Source of the DNA: Rhodoferax sp.
GTDB lineage: Bacteria > Pseudomonadota > Gammaproteobacteria > Burkholderiales > Burkholderiaceae_C
Assembly: GCA_029946045.1 (NCBI GenBank)
Contig: JAQSDS010000438.1
Coordinates: forward strand, 1 to 13,094
Reading direction: 5' to 3'
Length of the DNA: 13,094 nucleotides
Each line of letters begins with the position of its first letter. Position 1 is the first letter of the stretch. The notes under the pieces were generated by a model. The model did not search any database. It was not told the DNA's origin and saw only the letters and a list, made by a program, of their open reading frames with translations. The position numbers and the translations under genes are program-made. Below are positions 1-7,648 of this stretch, piece by piece.

Positions 1-669
1 ACGGCCGATGTCCAGCTCAAATCAGCGCAAGCCGGTCGCGACCAGGCCAGCGCTGGCGAAAAACAGTCTGGTTTGACGCAAGCTTTTACCCGGGTGACTG
101 CGCCGTTCGATGCCTTTGTGCTGCAAACGTTGGCGGAAGCGGGTGACCTGGCTTTTCCCGGCAAGCCGCTGCTGACGCTTTATGCGCCCTTGCCGCTGCG
201 GGCGGTGGTGCAAGTGCCGGTGTCGCGCTCAAGCCTGGCGCAGGGCAGCGCCGCTGTGGAAGTGCAGGTGCGCGCGGCAGATGGTTCGCCGCAATGGGTT
301 CGCCCCAGCCAGACCAGCCACCTGCCTACGGCTGACGCAGTGTCGCAAACCATTGAATGGCGACTGGAATTGCCCGCCAGCGCAAGCAAAGGCTTGTTGC
401 CGGGTCAGCAGGTGCGGGTGCGTTTTGCCGCGGGTCAGTCACAGCGTTTGCTCATTCCGTCCGCAGCTGTTCTGCGCCGGGGTGAGTTGACAGCCGTTTA
501 TGTGGTGTCGGGGCAGGGTTTTGCGCTCAAGGCGATTCGCCTTGGCTCTGAGCATGGTTTGCAGGGTGTCGAGGTGCTGGCAGGATTGACCGACACCGAT
601 CAGGTGGCGCTGGAGCCAGTGCGCGCCGGTCTGGCAGGTGCCACGGCCGTTGTCAACCCGGCCAAGTGA
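1..669 (+). CDS. RND efflux periplasmic adaptor (MFP/HlyD type), 5' truncated
   Basis: The frame is open from the first base, so the gene starts upstream and only its last 222 codons are visible. The product would be the periplasmic adaptor that links an inner-membrane RND pump to an outer-membrane channel. Visible codons 1-30 look like the end of the alpha-hairpin. Codons 31-60 are the second lipoyl half (RVTAPFDAFV, then a Gly-rich GDLAFPGKPLLTL stretch). Codons 65-145 fit the beta-barrel, and LLIPSAAV at about 150-157 opens the membrane-proximal domain, as in AcrA-like adaptors. The signal peptide or lipobox, if any, is outside the window. It ends one base before the pump gene, so the two are surely co-transcribed and probably translationally coupled. 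The substrate cannot be read from the adaptor. The family call is firm; the specific role is not. Confidence 0.88.
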   Translation, partial: TADVQLKSAQAGRDQASAGEKQSGLTQAFTRVTAPFDAFVLQTLAEAGDLAFPGKPLLTLYAPLPLRAVVQVPVSRSSLAQGSAAVEVQVRAADGSPQWVRPSQTSHLPTADAVSQTIEWRLELPASASKGLLPGQQVRVRFAAGQSQRLLIPSAAVLRRGELTAVYVVSGQGFALKAIRLGSEHGLQGVEVLAGLTDTDQVALEPVRAGLAGATAVVNPAK

Positions 670-670
670 G

Positions 671-3600
671 ATGAGCATGCCGAACAATTCCCCATTGGGT
701 ATTTCCGGGCGCATGGCGAAGGCGTTCAAGCTCAACGCCATCACCCCTTTGCTGGCGCTGGTGGCGCTGCTTCTCGGCTTGTTTGCGGTGCTGGTGACGC
801 CGCGCGAAGAAGAGCCGCAGATCAACGTCACCATGGCTGACGTGCTGATTCCGTTTCCCGGTGCCAGCAGTGTGGATGTGCACAACATGGTGGCACGTCC
901 GGCCGAACAGGTGCTGAGCCAGATTGCTGGAATTGAGCACACCTATTCGGTCGCGCGGCCTGGCATGGCAGTGATGACCGTGCAGTTCAAGGTGGGCGTG
1001 CCGCGCACGGATGCGCTGGTGCGGCTATATGACGTTCTCAATGCCAACCAGGACTGGTTGCCGCGGGAACTGGGCACGCTGACTCCCATCGTCAAGCCCA
1101 AGGGCATTGACGATGTGCCTGTGCTGGCAGTGACCTTATGGAGCAAAGACGCGCTGCCCGCCGTCGATCTGGAGCGTGTGGCGAGTACGGTGGAGGTTGA
1201 GTTGAAGCGGGTCGCGGGAACGCGTGAGGTGAAAACCATTGGCGGACCGCAGCGCGCCGTGCACGTGTGGCTGGACCCGGTGCGCCTGCGCGAGCGTGGT
1301 GTTGATGTGCTGTCGCTCAAGGCCTTGCTGGCCGCAGCCAACACCAGCATGCCTTCTGGCGCAGTGCTTGACCCACAGGTGCCTGGTGGTCAGATGCTGA
1401 GTGTGGAAACCGGAGAATTCTTGCGTTCGGAGCAGGATGTAGGCGACCTGGTGGTGGGCATCAGCAGTGGCAAACCCGTTTTTTTGCGTGAAGTTGCGCG
1501 CATTGAGACCGGTGCGCAGCTGCCGCAGCGCTATGTGTGGTTCACGCCAGGCGCGGCCACCCCCGCTGCCGTTGTAGGCGGCGATGCGCAGGCATTGGTG
1601 CCTGGCGGGGTCTACCCGGCCCTGACCCTGACGGTGACCAAAAAGCCGGGCACCAACGCGGTCGACGTGGCCCGTGCCGTGCGTGCCCGGGTGCAGGAGC
1701 TCGGCAACACCGTGATTCCCAGCAACATGCAAACCACCATCACCCGCGACTATGGTGAAACGGCCGCAGAAAAGGCCAACAAACTGATCCAGAAACTGGC
1801 ATTTGCCACCGGTTCGGTGATTTTGTTGGTGGGTTTTGCACTGGGTCGGCGTGAGGCCGTGATCGTGGGAACCGCCGTGATCCTGACGCTGATGGCCACC
1901 TTGTTCGCCTCTTGGGCCTGGGGCTTTACCTTGAACCGAGTGTCCCTGTTTGCGCTGATTTTTTCCATTGGTATTCTGGTCGATGATGCGATTGTGGTGG
2001 TAGAAAACATCCACCGGCATCAAAACCTGTACCCTGAGCGCAGTCTGCGCGAGATCATTCCGGCGGCTGTTGATGAAGTGGGTGGCCCCACCATACTGGC
2101 AACGCTGACGGTGATAGCGGCCTTGTTACCGATGGCCTTTGTCAGTGGTTTGATGGGCCCCTATATGAGCCCGATCCCGATCAACGCCAGCTTGGGCATG
2201 GCCATTTCGCTGGTCATTGCTTTCACGGTTACGCCCTGGCTGGCGCTCAAAGTGATGCGCCAGCACGCGCACGGTGATGCCGTTGCAGCAGCGCCAACCG
2301 GCCTGGGCCCCAAGCTGCAGCGCCTGTTCACTTGGGTGCTGACGCCATTTTTGGACAGCGCCAAAAAGCGCTGGCTGCTGCTGGTGGGTATTCTGGTGGC
2401 GCTGTTGCTGTCCGTGGGGCTGACCCTGGTGCAGTGGGTGGTGCTCAAGATGCTGCCTTTCGATAACAAGAGCGAGTTCCAGGTGGTGGTCGAAATGCCG
2501 GCCGGTACCCCACTTGAAAACACCGCCGCCGCGCTGCATGAGCTGGGGGCTTACCTGGCGCAGCAACCTGAAGTGCTGAACCTGCAGGCCTATGCCGGCA
2601 CCGCTTCGCCAATCACCTTCAATGGCCTGGTGCGCCAGTATTACCTGCGTGCCGATGCCGAGCAGGGTGACGTACAGGTGAATTTAGTTGACAAGCAGCA
2701 TCGGGACGACAAAAGCCACGTGATTGCACAGCGACTGCGCCCGGCGCTGGAGAAAATTGGTGCGCGCCACCACGCCCTGATCAAGGTGGTTGAAGTGCCG
2801 CCCGGTCCCCCTGTGATGTCGCCCCTGGTGGCCGAGGTTTATGGCCCGGATGAAGGCGGACGCCAGGCATTGGCGCGCCGGGTGGCACAAGCCTTTATTG
2901 CCACCCCAGACATTGTGGGTGTGGACACCTCGCTCAAGGACGATGCACCGCGTGCTTACCTGCGGGTGCGCCGTCAGCGTGCCGAGTCGCTGGGTATTCC
3001 TGTGGCGATGGTGGCGCAGACGGCGGCCATCGCGCTCAGCGGGGTCGATGCGGCCTACCTGCATGATGGCCACACCAAATACCCGGTGCCGGTACGCCTG
3101 CAGCTGCCGCTGGTGGACCAGGTCGGGTTGGATGCGATTCTTGCCATGCCTTTGCGGGCTGCCAACGGCCAAATGGTGCCACTCTCAGAGCTGGTGCAAG
3201 TGGAGCAGGGCGTGATCGACAAGCCCTTCTTTACCAAGGATTTGCAAGGGGTCAGCTATGTCTTTGGCGACATGGCGGGCAAACTCGACTCGCCCTTGTA
3301 TGGCCTGTTCGCCATCCGCGACAAATTGCAGGCGGCAGCGATGCCAGGCACCGGCCAGTTGGGTGAGTACTGGATCAACCAGCCCAGCGACCCTTATCGC
3401 CAGTACGCGGTCAAGTGGGACGGCGAATGGCAGATCACCTACGACACCTTTCGCGACATGGGAGCTGCGTACGGCGTCGGCCTGATCCTGATTTATCTTT
3501 TGGTGGTGGCGCAGTTCAGAAGTTATTTGACACCGCTGGTGATCATGGCGCCGATTCCGTTGACCATCATTGGTGTCATGCCGGGGCATGCGCTGCTAGG

Positions 3601-3970
3601 TTCGCAGTTCACGGCGACGTCGATGATTGGCATGATTGCGCTGGCGGGCATCATTGTGCGCAACTCTATTTTGCTGGTGGACTTCATCGAGTTGCAGGTG
3701 GCGCAAGGCATGGCTTTCAAGGAAGCGGTGGTGCAGTCAGCCGCTGTGCGCGCGCAACCCATTGCATTGACCGGCTTGGCGGCGATGATTGGTGCTTTCT
3801 TTATTCTGGACGATCCTATTTTTAACGGACTCGCCATTTCCCTTATTTTCGGAATTCTGGTGTCCACGTTGCTCACGCTGGTGGTGATTCCGGTGTTGTA
3901 TTACGCGCTGTATTCGCGCCGTAACAAGGCGCACGCAGATGCGTCAGGTTCCCTCGGTCAAGCCCATTAA
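671..3970 (+). CDS. RND efflux transporter permease (AcrB-like)
   Basis: Inner-membrane proton-driven pump of the RND superfamily, 1099 residues, a normal full length. TM1 is at about 24-43 and is followed by PREEEPQI (44-51), a family signature. The TM4 segment GILVDDAIVVVEN carries the Asp438-Asp439 pair matching the AcrB proton-relay aspartates. The TM10 segment GIIVRNSILLVDF places Arg997 where AcrB has Lys940. Two large periplasmic loops and a second helix bundle are present, so the duplicated RND fold is complete. ATG at 671 is chosen because it follows the adaptor stop by one base; ATG at 677 is an equally possible start, and GTG at 638 would overlap the adaptor. An SQR gene follows after 24 bases, which is unusual company for a drug-type pump and hints at a sulfur-related or oxidative-stress role (inference). 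The family is certain, the substrate unknown. Confidence 0.93.
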   Translation: MSMPNNSPLGISGRMAKAFKLNAITPLLALVALLLGLFAVLVTPREEEPQINVTMADVLIPFPGASSVDVHNMVARPAEQVLSQIAGIEHTYSVARPGMAVMTVQFKVGVPRTDALVRLYDVLNANQDWLPRELGTLTPIVKPKGIDDVPVLAVTLWSKDALPAVDLERVASTVEVELKRVAGTREVKTIGGPQRAVHVWLDPVRLRERGVDVLSLKALLAAANTSMPSGAVLDPQVPGGQMLSVETGEFLRSEQDVGDLVVGISSGKPVFLREVARIETGAQLPQRYVWFTPGAATPAAVVGGDAQALVPGGVYPALTLTVTKKPGTNAVDVARAVRARVQELGNTVIPSNMQTTITRDYGETAAEKANKLIQKLAFATGSVILLVGFALGRREAVIVGTAVILTLMATLFASWAWGFTLNRVSLFALIFSIGILVDDAIVVVENIHRHQNLYPERSLREIIPAAVDEVGGPTILATLTVIAALLPMAFVSGLMGPYMSPIPINASLGMAISLVIAFTVTPWLALKVMRQHAHGDAVAAAPTGLGPKLQRLFTWVLTPFLDSAKKRWLLLVGILVALLLSVGLTLVQWVVLKMLPFDNKSEFQVVVEMPAGTPLENTAAALHELGAYLAQQPEVLNLQAYAGTASPITFNGLVRQYYLRADAEQGDVQVNLVDKQHRDDKSHVIAQRLRPALEKIGARHHALIKVVEVPPGPPVMSPLVAEVYGPDEGGRQALARRVAQAFIATPDIVGVDTSLKDDAPRAYLRVRRQRAESLGIPVAMVAQTAAIALSGVDAAYLHDGHTKYPVPVRLQLPLVDQVGLDAILAMPLRAANGQMVPLSELVQVEQGVIDKPFFTKDLQGVSYVFGDMAGKLDSPLYGLFAIRDKLQAAAMPGTGQLGEYWINQPSDPYRQYAVKWDGEWQITYDTFRDMGAAYGVGLILIYLLVVAQFRSYLTPLVIMAPIPLTIIGVMPGHALLGSQFTATSMIGMIALAGIIVRNSILLVDFIELQVAQGMAFKEAVVQSAAVRAQPIALTGLAAMIGAFFILDDPIFNGLAISLIFGILVSTLLTLVVIPVLYYALYSRRNKAHADASGSLGQAH

Positions 3971-3994
3971 CTTTTAAATTACAGGAGACAAGAC

Positions 3995-5281
3995 ATGGCT
4001 CACATCGTCATCATGGGTGCAGGCATTGGCGGCATGCCCGCAGCCTACGAATTGCGCGAAATGCTGCCCGCCGAGCATCGCATCACCGTGGTCAACAGCA
4101 CCGACTACTTTCAGTTTGTGCCTAGCAATCCGTGGGTTGCGGTGGGCTGGCGCGAGCGAGAGGCCGTCACCCTGCCGATTGCACCCTATCTGGCGCGCAA
4201 AAAAATCGGTTTTATTGGCAAAGCCGTGACCCACATCGATGCGGTTGCCAGCAAGCTGACGCTGCTGGACGGTCAGACACTGGACTACGACTACCTGCTG
4301 ATCGCCACCGGCCCCAAGCTGGCCTTTGACGAGGTCGCTGGTGCTGGGCCGCTGAAGTCGGGTGGCGGTGGCTTTACCCATTCCATTTGCCATGTGGACC
4401 ATGCACAGGCATTTTTTGCCGACTATGAGGAATTTTTGAAAAACCCCGGTCCGATCGTGGTCGGTGCCATGCCCGGTGCGAGCTGTTTTGGACCAGCCTA
4501 CGAGTTCGCCATGATCCTGGACACCGACCTGCGCCGACGCAAGTTACGCAACAAGGTGCCCATGACTTTTGTCACCAGCGAGCCCTACATTGGCCATCTC
4601 GGGCTGGGCGGTGTGGGTGACAGCAAGTCGATGCTCGAATCCGAATTGCGTGGCCGCGACATGAAGTGGATCACCAACGCCAAGACCACCAAGGTCGAGC
4701 AGGGCAAGATATTTGTGACCCAGCTCGATGACCATGGCAACCCGGTCAAGGACCATGAGGTACCGTTCAAGCTGTCGATGATGCTGCCGGCCTTCAAGGG
4801 GGTTGATGCCGTGGCTGCCGTGCCCAATTTGTGCAACCCGCGCGGCATGGTCCTGATCGACGAATTCCAGCGCAGCAAAGCCTATCGCAATATTTATTCT
4901 GCCGGCGTTTGCGTCGCGATTCCGCCAGTCGAGGTCACGCCCGTGCCCACCGGCACACCCAAGACCGGCTACATGATCGAGAGCATGATGACCGCCATCT
5001 GCCACAACATCGCCGATGACCTGGCTGGCAAACCCGCCACCGCCAAGGGCACCTGGAATGCGGTTTGCTTGGCCGACATGGGTGACACCGGCGCCGCGTT
5101 TGTGGCCCTGCCGCAAATTCCACCGCGCAACGTCAACTGGTTCAAGAAAGGCAAGTGGGTGCACCTGGCCAAGATTGCCTACGAGAAGTATTTCATGCGC
5201 AAACTTAAAAAAGGCACCTCTGAGCCCATCTATGAAAAATACATCATGGGCCTGCTCGGCATCAATCGTCTCAACAAGTGA
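3995..5281 (+). CDS. sqr: Sulfide:quinone oxidoreductase, type I
   Basis: A 428-residue flavoprotein that oxidises sulfide to sulfane sulfur or polysulfide and passes the electrons to the membrane quinone pool. The N-terminal GAGIGG (8-13) binds FAD. Three cysteines match the catalytic set of Acidithiobacillus ferrooxidans SQR (Cys128, Cys160, Cys356 there): Cys132 in SICHVDHA, Cys164 in GASCFGPAYEF and Cys358 in WNAVCLADMGD. PVPTGTPKTGYMIESM (around 315-330) is another hallmark of this group. The C-terminal part (about 385-428) is rich in Lys, Trp and Tyr and should form the amphipathic helices that attach the enzyme to the membrane. No signal peptide is seen. The start is supported by AGGAG at 3983-3987, seven bases upstream. 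It follows the RND pump and precedes DUF2892 and a CsoR/CstR-like repressor. From recalled sequence it resembles the A. ferrooxidans enzyme along its whole length, so the function is nearly certain. Confidence 0.95.
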   Translation: MAHIVIMGAGIGGMPAAYELREMLPAEHRITVVNSTDYFQFVPSNPWVAVGWREREAVTLPIAPYLARKKIGFIGKAVTHIDAVASKLTLLDGQTLDYDYLLIATGPKLAFDEVAGAGPLKSGGGGFTHSICHVDHAQAFFADYEEFLKNPGPIVVGAMPGASCFGPAYEFAMILDTDLRRRKLRNKVPMTFVTSEPYIGHLGLGGVGDSKSMLESELRGRDMKWITNAKTTKVEQGKIFVTQLDDHGNPVKDHEVPFKLSMMLPAFKGVDAVAAVPNLCNPRGMVLIDEFQRSKAYRNIYSAGVCVAIPPVEVTPVPTGTPKTGYMIESMMTAICHNIADDLAGKPATAKGTWNAVCLADMGDTGAAFVALPQIPPRNVNWFKKGKWVHLAKIAYEKYFMRKLKKGTSEPIYEKYIMGLLGINRLNK

Positions 5282-5298
5282 AGAAGGAGTTTTTTACC

Positions 5299-5523
5299 AT
5301 GACCGTACAACGTTATATTTTGGTTTTCGCCGGCCTGTTTGTCATGATTTCACTGGCCTTGGGCGTCGAGGGCAGCCCGCTGTTCGTCAGCAAGTGGGCG
5401 CTCGCCTTCACGGCGTTTGTGGGGGCCAATTTGTTTCAATCGGGTTTCACCAATTTTTGTCCACTGGGCATCATCCTGAAAAAGCTGGGTGTGCCTGAGT
5501 CAAAAATCGGTTGCGCCAATTGA
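5299..5523 (+). CDS. DUF2892 small inner-membrane protein
   Basis: A 74-residue protein with two predicted membrane helices (about 6-24 and 33-52) joined by a short loop. It resembles the DUF2892 domain that forms the membrane part of YgaP-type rhodaneses and also occurs alone in many sulfur gene clusters. The FTNFCPLGIILKKLG segment after helix 2 is typical of the family. Cys54 in this segment and Cys72 near the C-terminus are the only cysteines. ATG at 5299 is preferred because AAGGAG at 5284-5289 lies nine bases upstream; a GTG at 5278 in the same frame overlaps the sqr stop and has no ribosome site. It sits 17 bases after sqr, which suggests it works with sulfide oxidation, perhaps in holding or passing on sulfane sulfur (inference). 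No biochemical function is established for the stand-alone form. Confidence 0.85.
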   Translation: MTVQRYILVFAGLFVMISLALGVEGSPLFVSKWALAFTAFVGANLFQSGFTNFCPLGIILKKLGVPESKIGCAN

Positions 5524-5552
5524 GTGGCAGCCGTTTTTAATCGGGATATCGC

Positions 5553-5843
5553 ATGACCGTTTTGACCAACGAAGCTGCCCGCACCGAGGTGCTCAACCGC
5601 CTGCGCCGCGCTGAAGGCCAGATCCGGGGCGTTCAGCGCATGATCGAAGAGGGCGAAAGCTGCCTGAAGATCGGCCAGCAGTTCTCTGCGGTGCGCAAGG
5701 CGCTCGACAGCACCTATCTGCGCCTGGCCATGTGCTTCATGGCGCAAGAGTTGGCTACCTGTGTCGACCCTGATGCAAGCCAAAAGGAACACATGGACGC
5801 CGTGCTCAAGGACATGGAAAGCCTGTTCTCGCGCATGGGCTAA
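5553..5843 (+). CDS. CsoR/FrmR/CstR-family repressor (DUF156)
   Basis: A 96-residue all-helical DNA-binding regulator. The family core is plain: [19 protein letters not shown] (16-34), Cys37, then [11 protein letters not shown] (42-52). CsoR uses Cys-His-Cys to bind Cu(I), while CstR keeps two cysteines without the histidine and reacts with persulfides. Here Cys37 is the first ligand-position cysteine, Cys70 (ATCV) looks like the last, and Cys61 is extra. No His falls at the metal position: Phe62 or Glu66 occupies it, depending on alignment. Cys37 and Cys70 are 33 residues apart instead of 29, so helix 2 seems longer by about one turn. The only histidine is His80. It closes the sqr operon, 29 bases after the DUF2892 gene, and probably represses that operon from a site upstream of the window. 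No strong ribosome site precedes its ATG. A persulfide or thiol signal is inferred, not shown. Confidence 0.87.
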   Translation: MTVLTNEAARTEVLNRLRRAEGQIRGVQRMIEEGESCLKIGQQFSAVRKALDSTYLRLAMCFMAQELATCVDPDASQKEHMDAVLKDMESLFSRMG

Positions 5844-6970
5844 GGCGTGATGATGCCGCCGCCCAGGCAAACCTCGCCGTCGTAGAGCACGGCAGACTGC
5901 CCGGGTGTCACGGCCCATTGCGGCGCTGCAAAGCTCAGACTGAAAGCATCTGCCGCCGGCACGGTCAGGTGGCAAGGTGCATCGCTCTGGCGGTAACGGG
6001 TTTTGGCCGCCAGCGCCTGTGTGGTGGGTGCCTTGCCTGCGACCCAACTGGCGTCTTGCGCCGTGAGTTCGTGCGACAGGAGCCATGGGTGATCATGGCC
6101 CTGCACCACCCACAACGTGTTGTTGGTCATGTCCTTGCGCGCCACAAACCAGGGCGCATGGTCGCCACCACCACGCGGTGCCCCTTTGGCTTTAAGCCCG
6201 CCAATGCCGAGCCCCTGACGCTGCCCCAAAGTGTAAAAGCTCAAACCCACGTGCTCGCCAATGGTGTGGCCTTTGTCGTTCTTGATCGGGCCCGGCTCTT
6301 TGGCAATAAAGCGGTTCAAAAATTCGCGAAACGGCCGCTCGCCAATGAAGCAGATGCCGGTGGAGTCTTTCTTTTTGGCGTTGGGCAGGCCAATTTCCAG
6401 CGCAATACGACGTACCTCGGTTTTCAGCAACTCGCCCACTGGAAACAGCGTATTGGCCAATTGTTTCTGATTGAGCCGGTGCAGGAAATAGCTCTGGTCT
6501 TTTGCCGGGTCCAGGCCCTTGAGCAACTCATGGCAACCGGTGCCGGCATTGAAGCGAACGCGGGCGTAGTGTCCGGTGGCAATTTTCTCGGCCCCCAGGC
6601 GCATGGCGTGATCGAGAAAGGCCTTGAACTTGATCTCGGCGTTGCACAAAATGTCAGGGTTCGGTGTGCGCCCGTTGCTGTACTCGCGCAGGAACTCAGC
6701 AAACACCCGGTCTTTGTACTCGGCGGCAAAGTTCACATGCTCGATCTCGATGCCAATCACGTCGGCGACGGCAGCAGCGTCGACAAAGTCAATGTTGGAA
6801 GAGCAGTAGCGACTGTCCTCGTCCGATGTCCGATCGTCCTCTTCCCAGTTTTTCATGAAGATGCCAATCACCTCATGACCTTGCTGCTTGAGTAGCCAAG
6901 CAGTCACCGCAGAGTCCACGCCGCCGCTCAATCCCACCACCACGCGCTGTCGTTTGGCCGTGCTGTTCAT
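5840..6970 (-). CDS. mnmA: tRNA 2-thiouridine(34) synthase MnmA
   Basis: A 376-residue ATP-dependent thiouridylase that puts sulfur on U34 of the tRNAs for Lys, Glu and Gln, taking persulfide sulfur relayed from IscS by the Tus proteins. The PP-loop SGGVDS is at 15-20. The catalytic pair is Cys109 ([12 protein letters not shown]) and Cys207 ([11 protein letters not shown]), matching Cys102 and Cys199 of the E. coli enzyme. The C-terminal beta-barrel ends in LGGGIITP, and the length is normal. ATG at 6968-6970 is chosen because homology begins there; the frame is open further upstream, but that stretch is the shadow of nudJ. The start overlaps the nudJ stop as ATGA, so translation is coupled. 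Its stop codon overlaps the stop of the convergent regulator gene by four bases. Although it is a sulfur-transfer enzyme, lying next to the sqr operon is probably chance, since nudJ-mnmA is a pair found elsewhere. Confidence 0.97.
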   Translation of the reverse strand: MNSTAKRQRVVVGLSGGVDSAVTAWLLKQQGHEVIGIFMKNWEEDDRTSDEDSRYCSSNIDFVDAAAVADVIGIEIEHVNFAAEYKDRVFAEFLREYSNGRTPNPDILCNAEIKFKAFLDHAMRLGAEKIATGHYARVRFNAGTGCHELLKGLDPAKDQSYFLHRLNQKQLANTLFPVGELLKTEVRRIALEIGLPNAKKKDSTGICFIGERPFREFLNRFIAKEPGPIKNDKGHTIGEHVGLSFYTLGQRQGLGIGGLKAKGAPRGGGDHAPWFVARKDMTNNTLWVVQGHDHPWLLSHELTAQDASWVAGKAPTTQALAAKTRYRQSDAPCHLTVPAADAFSLSFAAPQWAVTPGQSAVLYDGEVCLGGGIITP

Positions 6971-7485
6971 AGGTTGGTCACCGTCGCAAAGGGCTGTGGG
7001 TTGATCACGCTGATGTCGGTGTGAATCAGCGACAGCGGGTAACGCTGGCCCCGCACATAATCTTCTACGCACTGCAGCACGAGTGGGCTGCGGTGCCGTG
7101 TGGCGCTGGCGCGAAGTTCGTCCCGACTCAGCCACAGGGTGCGCACAATGCCAGTGTCCAGGTGGCGCCCGGCCTGCAGGGCGCCCAGAGTGCCGCAAAA
7201 GGCAAACCGCAGGTAGGTGATGTCTTCAGCGGCCATGGCTGGGCCGGCCTGGCGTTGAAAGCGCGACAGGTAGACCCCGAGCAAGTGCGTCGGGGTAAAC
7301 ACATGCATGGTTTCTTCAAGCGCCTCGCGGGCGCAAGCCTCAACCAGGCTCTCGCCTTCGTCGAGGTGGCCCGCCGGATTGTTCAGGCGCAGGCCCTCGG
7401 GTGTGTGTTCTTCCACCAGCAAAAATCTGCCCTGTTGTTCAATGATTGCGGCCACGGTGGCGCTGGGTTTCCATCGGTTTGTCAT
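6967..7485 (-). CDS. nudJ: Nudix hydrolase, NudJ-like phosphatase
   Basis: A 172-residue Nudix hydrolase. The Nudix box spans 39-61: Gly39, five residues, Glu45, seven residues, then Arg53-Glu54 and Glu57-Glu58, which should bind the catalytic divalent metals. The usual Gly after EET is Met60 here. Beyond the box, the N-terminal [11 protein letters not shown] and the C-terminal SPLV...GQRYPLSLI resemble E. coli NudJ, an HMP-PP and nucleotide phosphatase that also sits directly upstream of mnmA in E. coli. The C-terminus is about 15 residues longer than I expect for the E. coli protein. The gene is first in a two-gene unit, and its TGA overlaps the mnmA ATG. Its promoter must lie in the 163 bases shared with divergent pntA. 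The Nudix family is certain; NudJ orthology is likely from sequence plus context, but the natural substrate is uncertain. Confidence 0.88.
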   Translation of the reverse strand: MTNRWKPSATVAAIIEQQGRFLLVEEHTPEGLRLNNPAGHLDEGESLVEACAREALEETMHVFTPTHLLGVYLSRFQRQAGPAMAAEDITYLRFAFCGTLGALQAGRHLDTGIVRTLWLSRDELRASATRHRSPLVLQCVEDYVRGQRYPLSLIHTDISVINPQPFATVTNL

Positions 7486-7541
7486 GGCTGGATTATCGGC
7501 AACTTGCTGATCTGCAGGCCGACCGCGATTGATTCACCCAT

Positions 7542-7555
7542 TTGAGATGGATCAA
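7542..7555 (+). promoter_or_regulatory. FNR/ANR-type binding site upstream of pntAB
   Basis: The sequence TTGAG-ATGG-ATCAA matches the FNR/CRP-family anaerobic consensus TTGAT-N4-ATCAA at nine of ten fixed positions. Its centre is at 7548.5. An AT-rich stretch with possible -10 hexamers (CATAAA at 7578-7583, or TTTAAA a little further on) would place the transcription start near 7590, so the site would sit at about -41.5, the class II activator position. It lies between divergent nudJ and pntA and could serve either side, but the spacing fits pntA. No binding data are available, so this is a motif-plus-position call. Confidence 0.5.
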
Positions 7556-7636
7556 GAAGTGGCCTTTTAAGAAACCTCATAAATTTAAAACTGATGTAAG
7601 CTCTCGCGGTTTAAAGAACTTGCCAAACACCAAATG

Positions 7637-7641
7637 AGGAG
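7637..7641 (+). promoter_or_regulatory. Ribosome binding site fixing the pntA start
   Basis: AGGAG lies seven bases before ATG 7649 and overlaps the first codons of an in-frame ATG at 7634. A start at 7634 would bury the Shine-Dalgarno sequence inside the coding region and has none of its own, so 7649 is the better start. Confidence 0.75.
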
Positions 7642-7648
7642 ACGCTTT

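Noticed and set aside
638..670. Earlier GTG start for the RND permease
   Set aside because: It would overlap the adaptor gene by 32 bases and add residues that are only adaptor codons read in another frame; ATG 671 or 677 fits better.
1136..2023. 295-codon - strand reading frame inside the RND pump gene
   Set aside because: Its His/Gln/Arg-rich product is typical of an antisense shadow, and the + strand encodes conserved RND motifs across the whole stretch.
5918..6895. Long + strand reading frame (325 codons) opposite mnmA
   Set aside because: It is fully antisense to a clear mnmA, resembles no family I recognise, and is the kind of open frame that high GC codon use produces on the opposite strand.
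6971..7198. Upstream extension of mnmA
   Set aside because: The extra frame lies inside nudJ and shows no MnmA similarity; the ATG overlapping the nudJ stop is where family homology begins.
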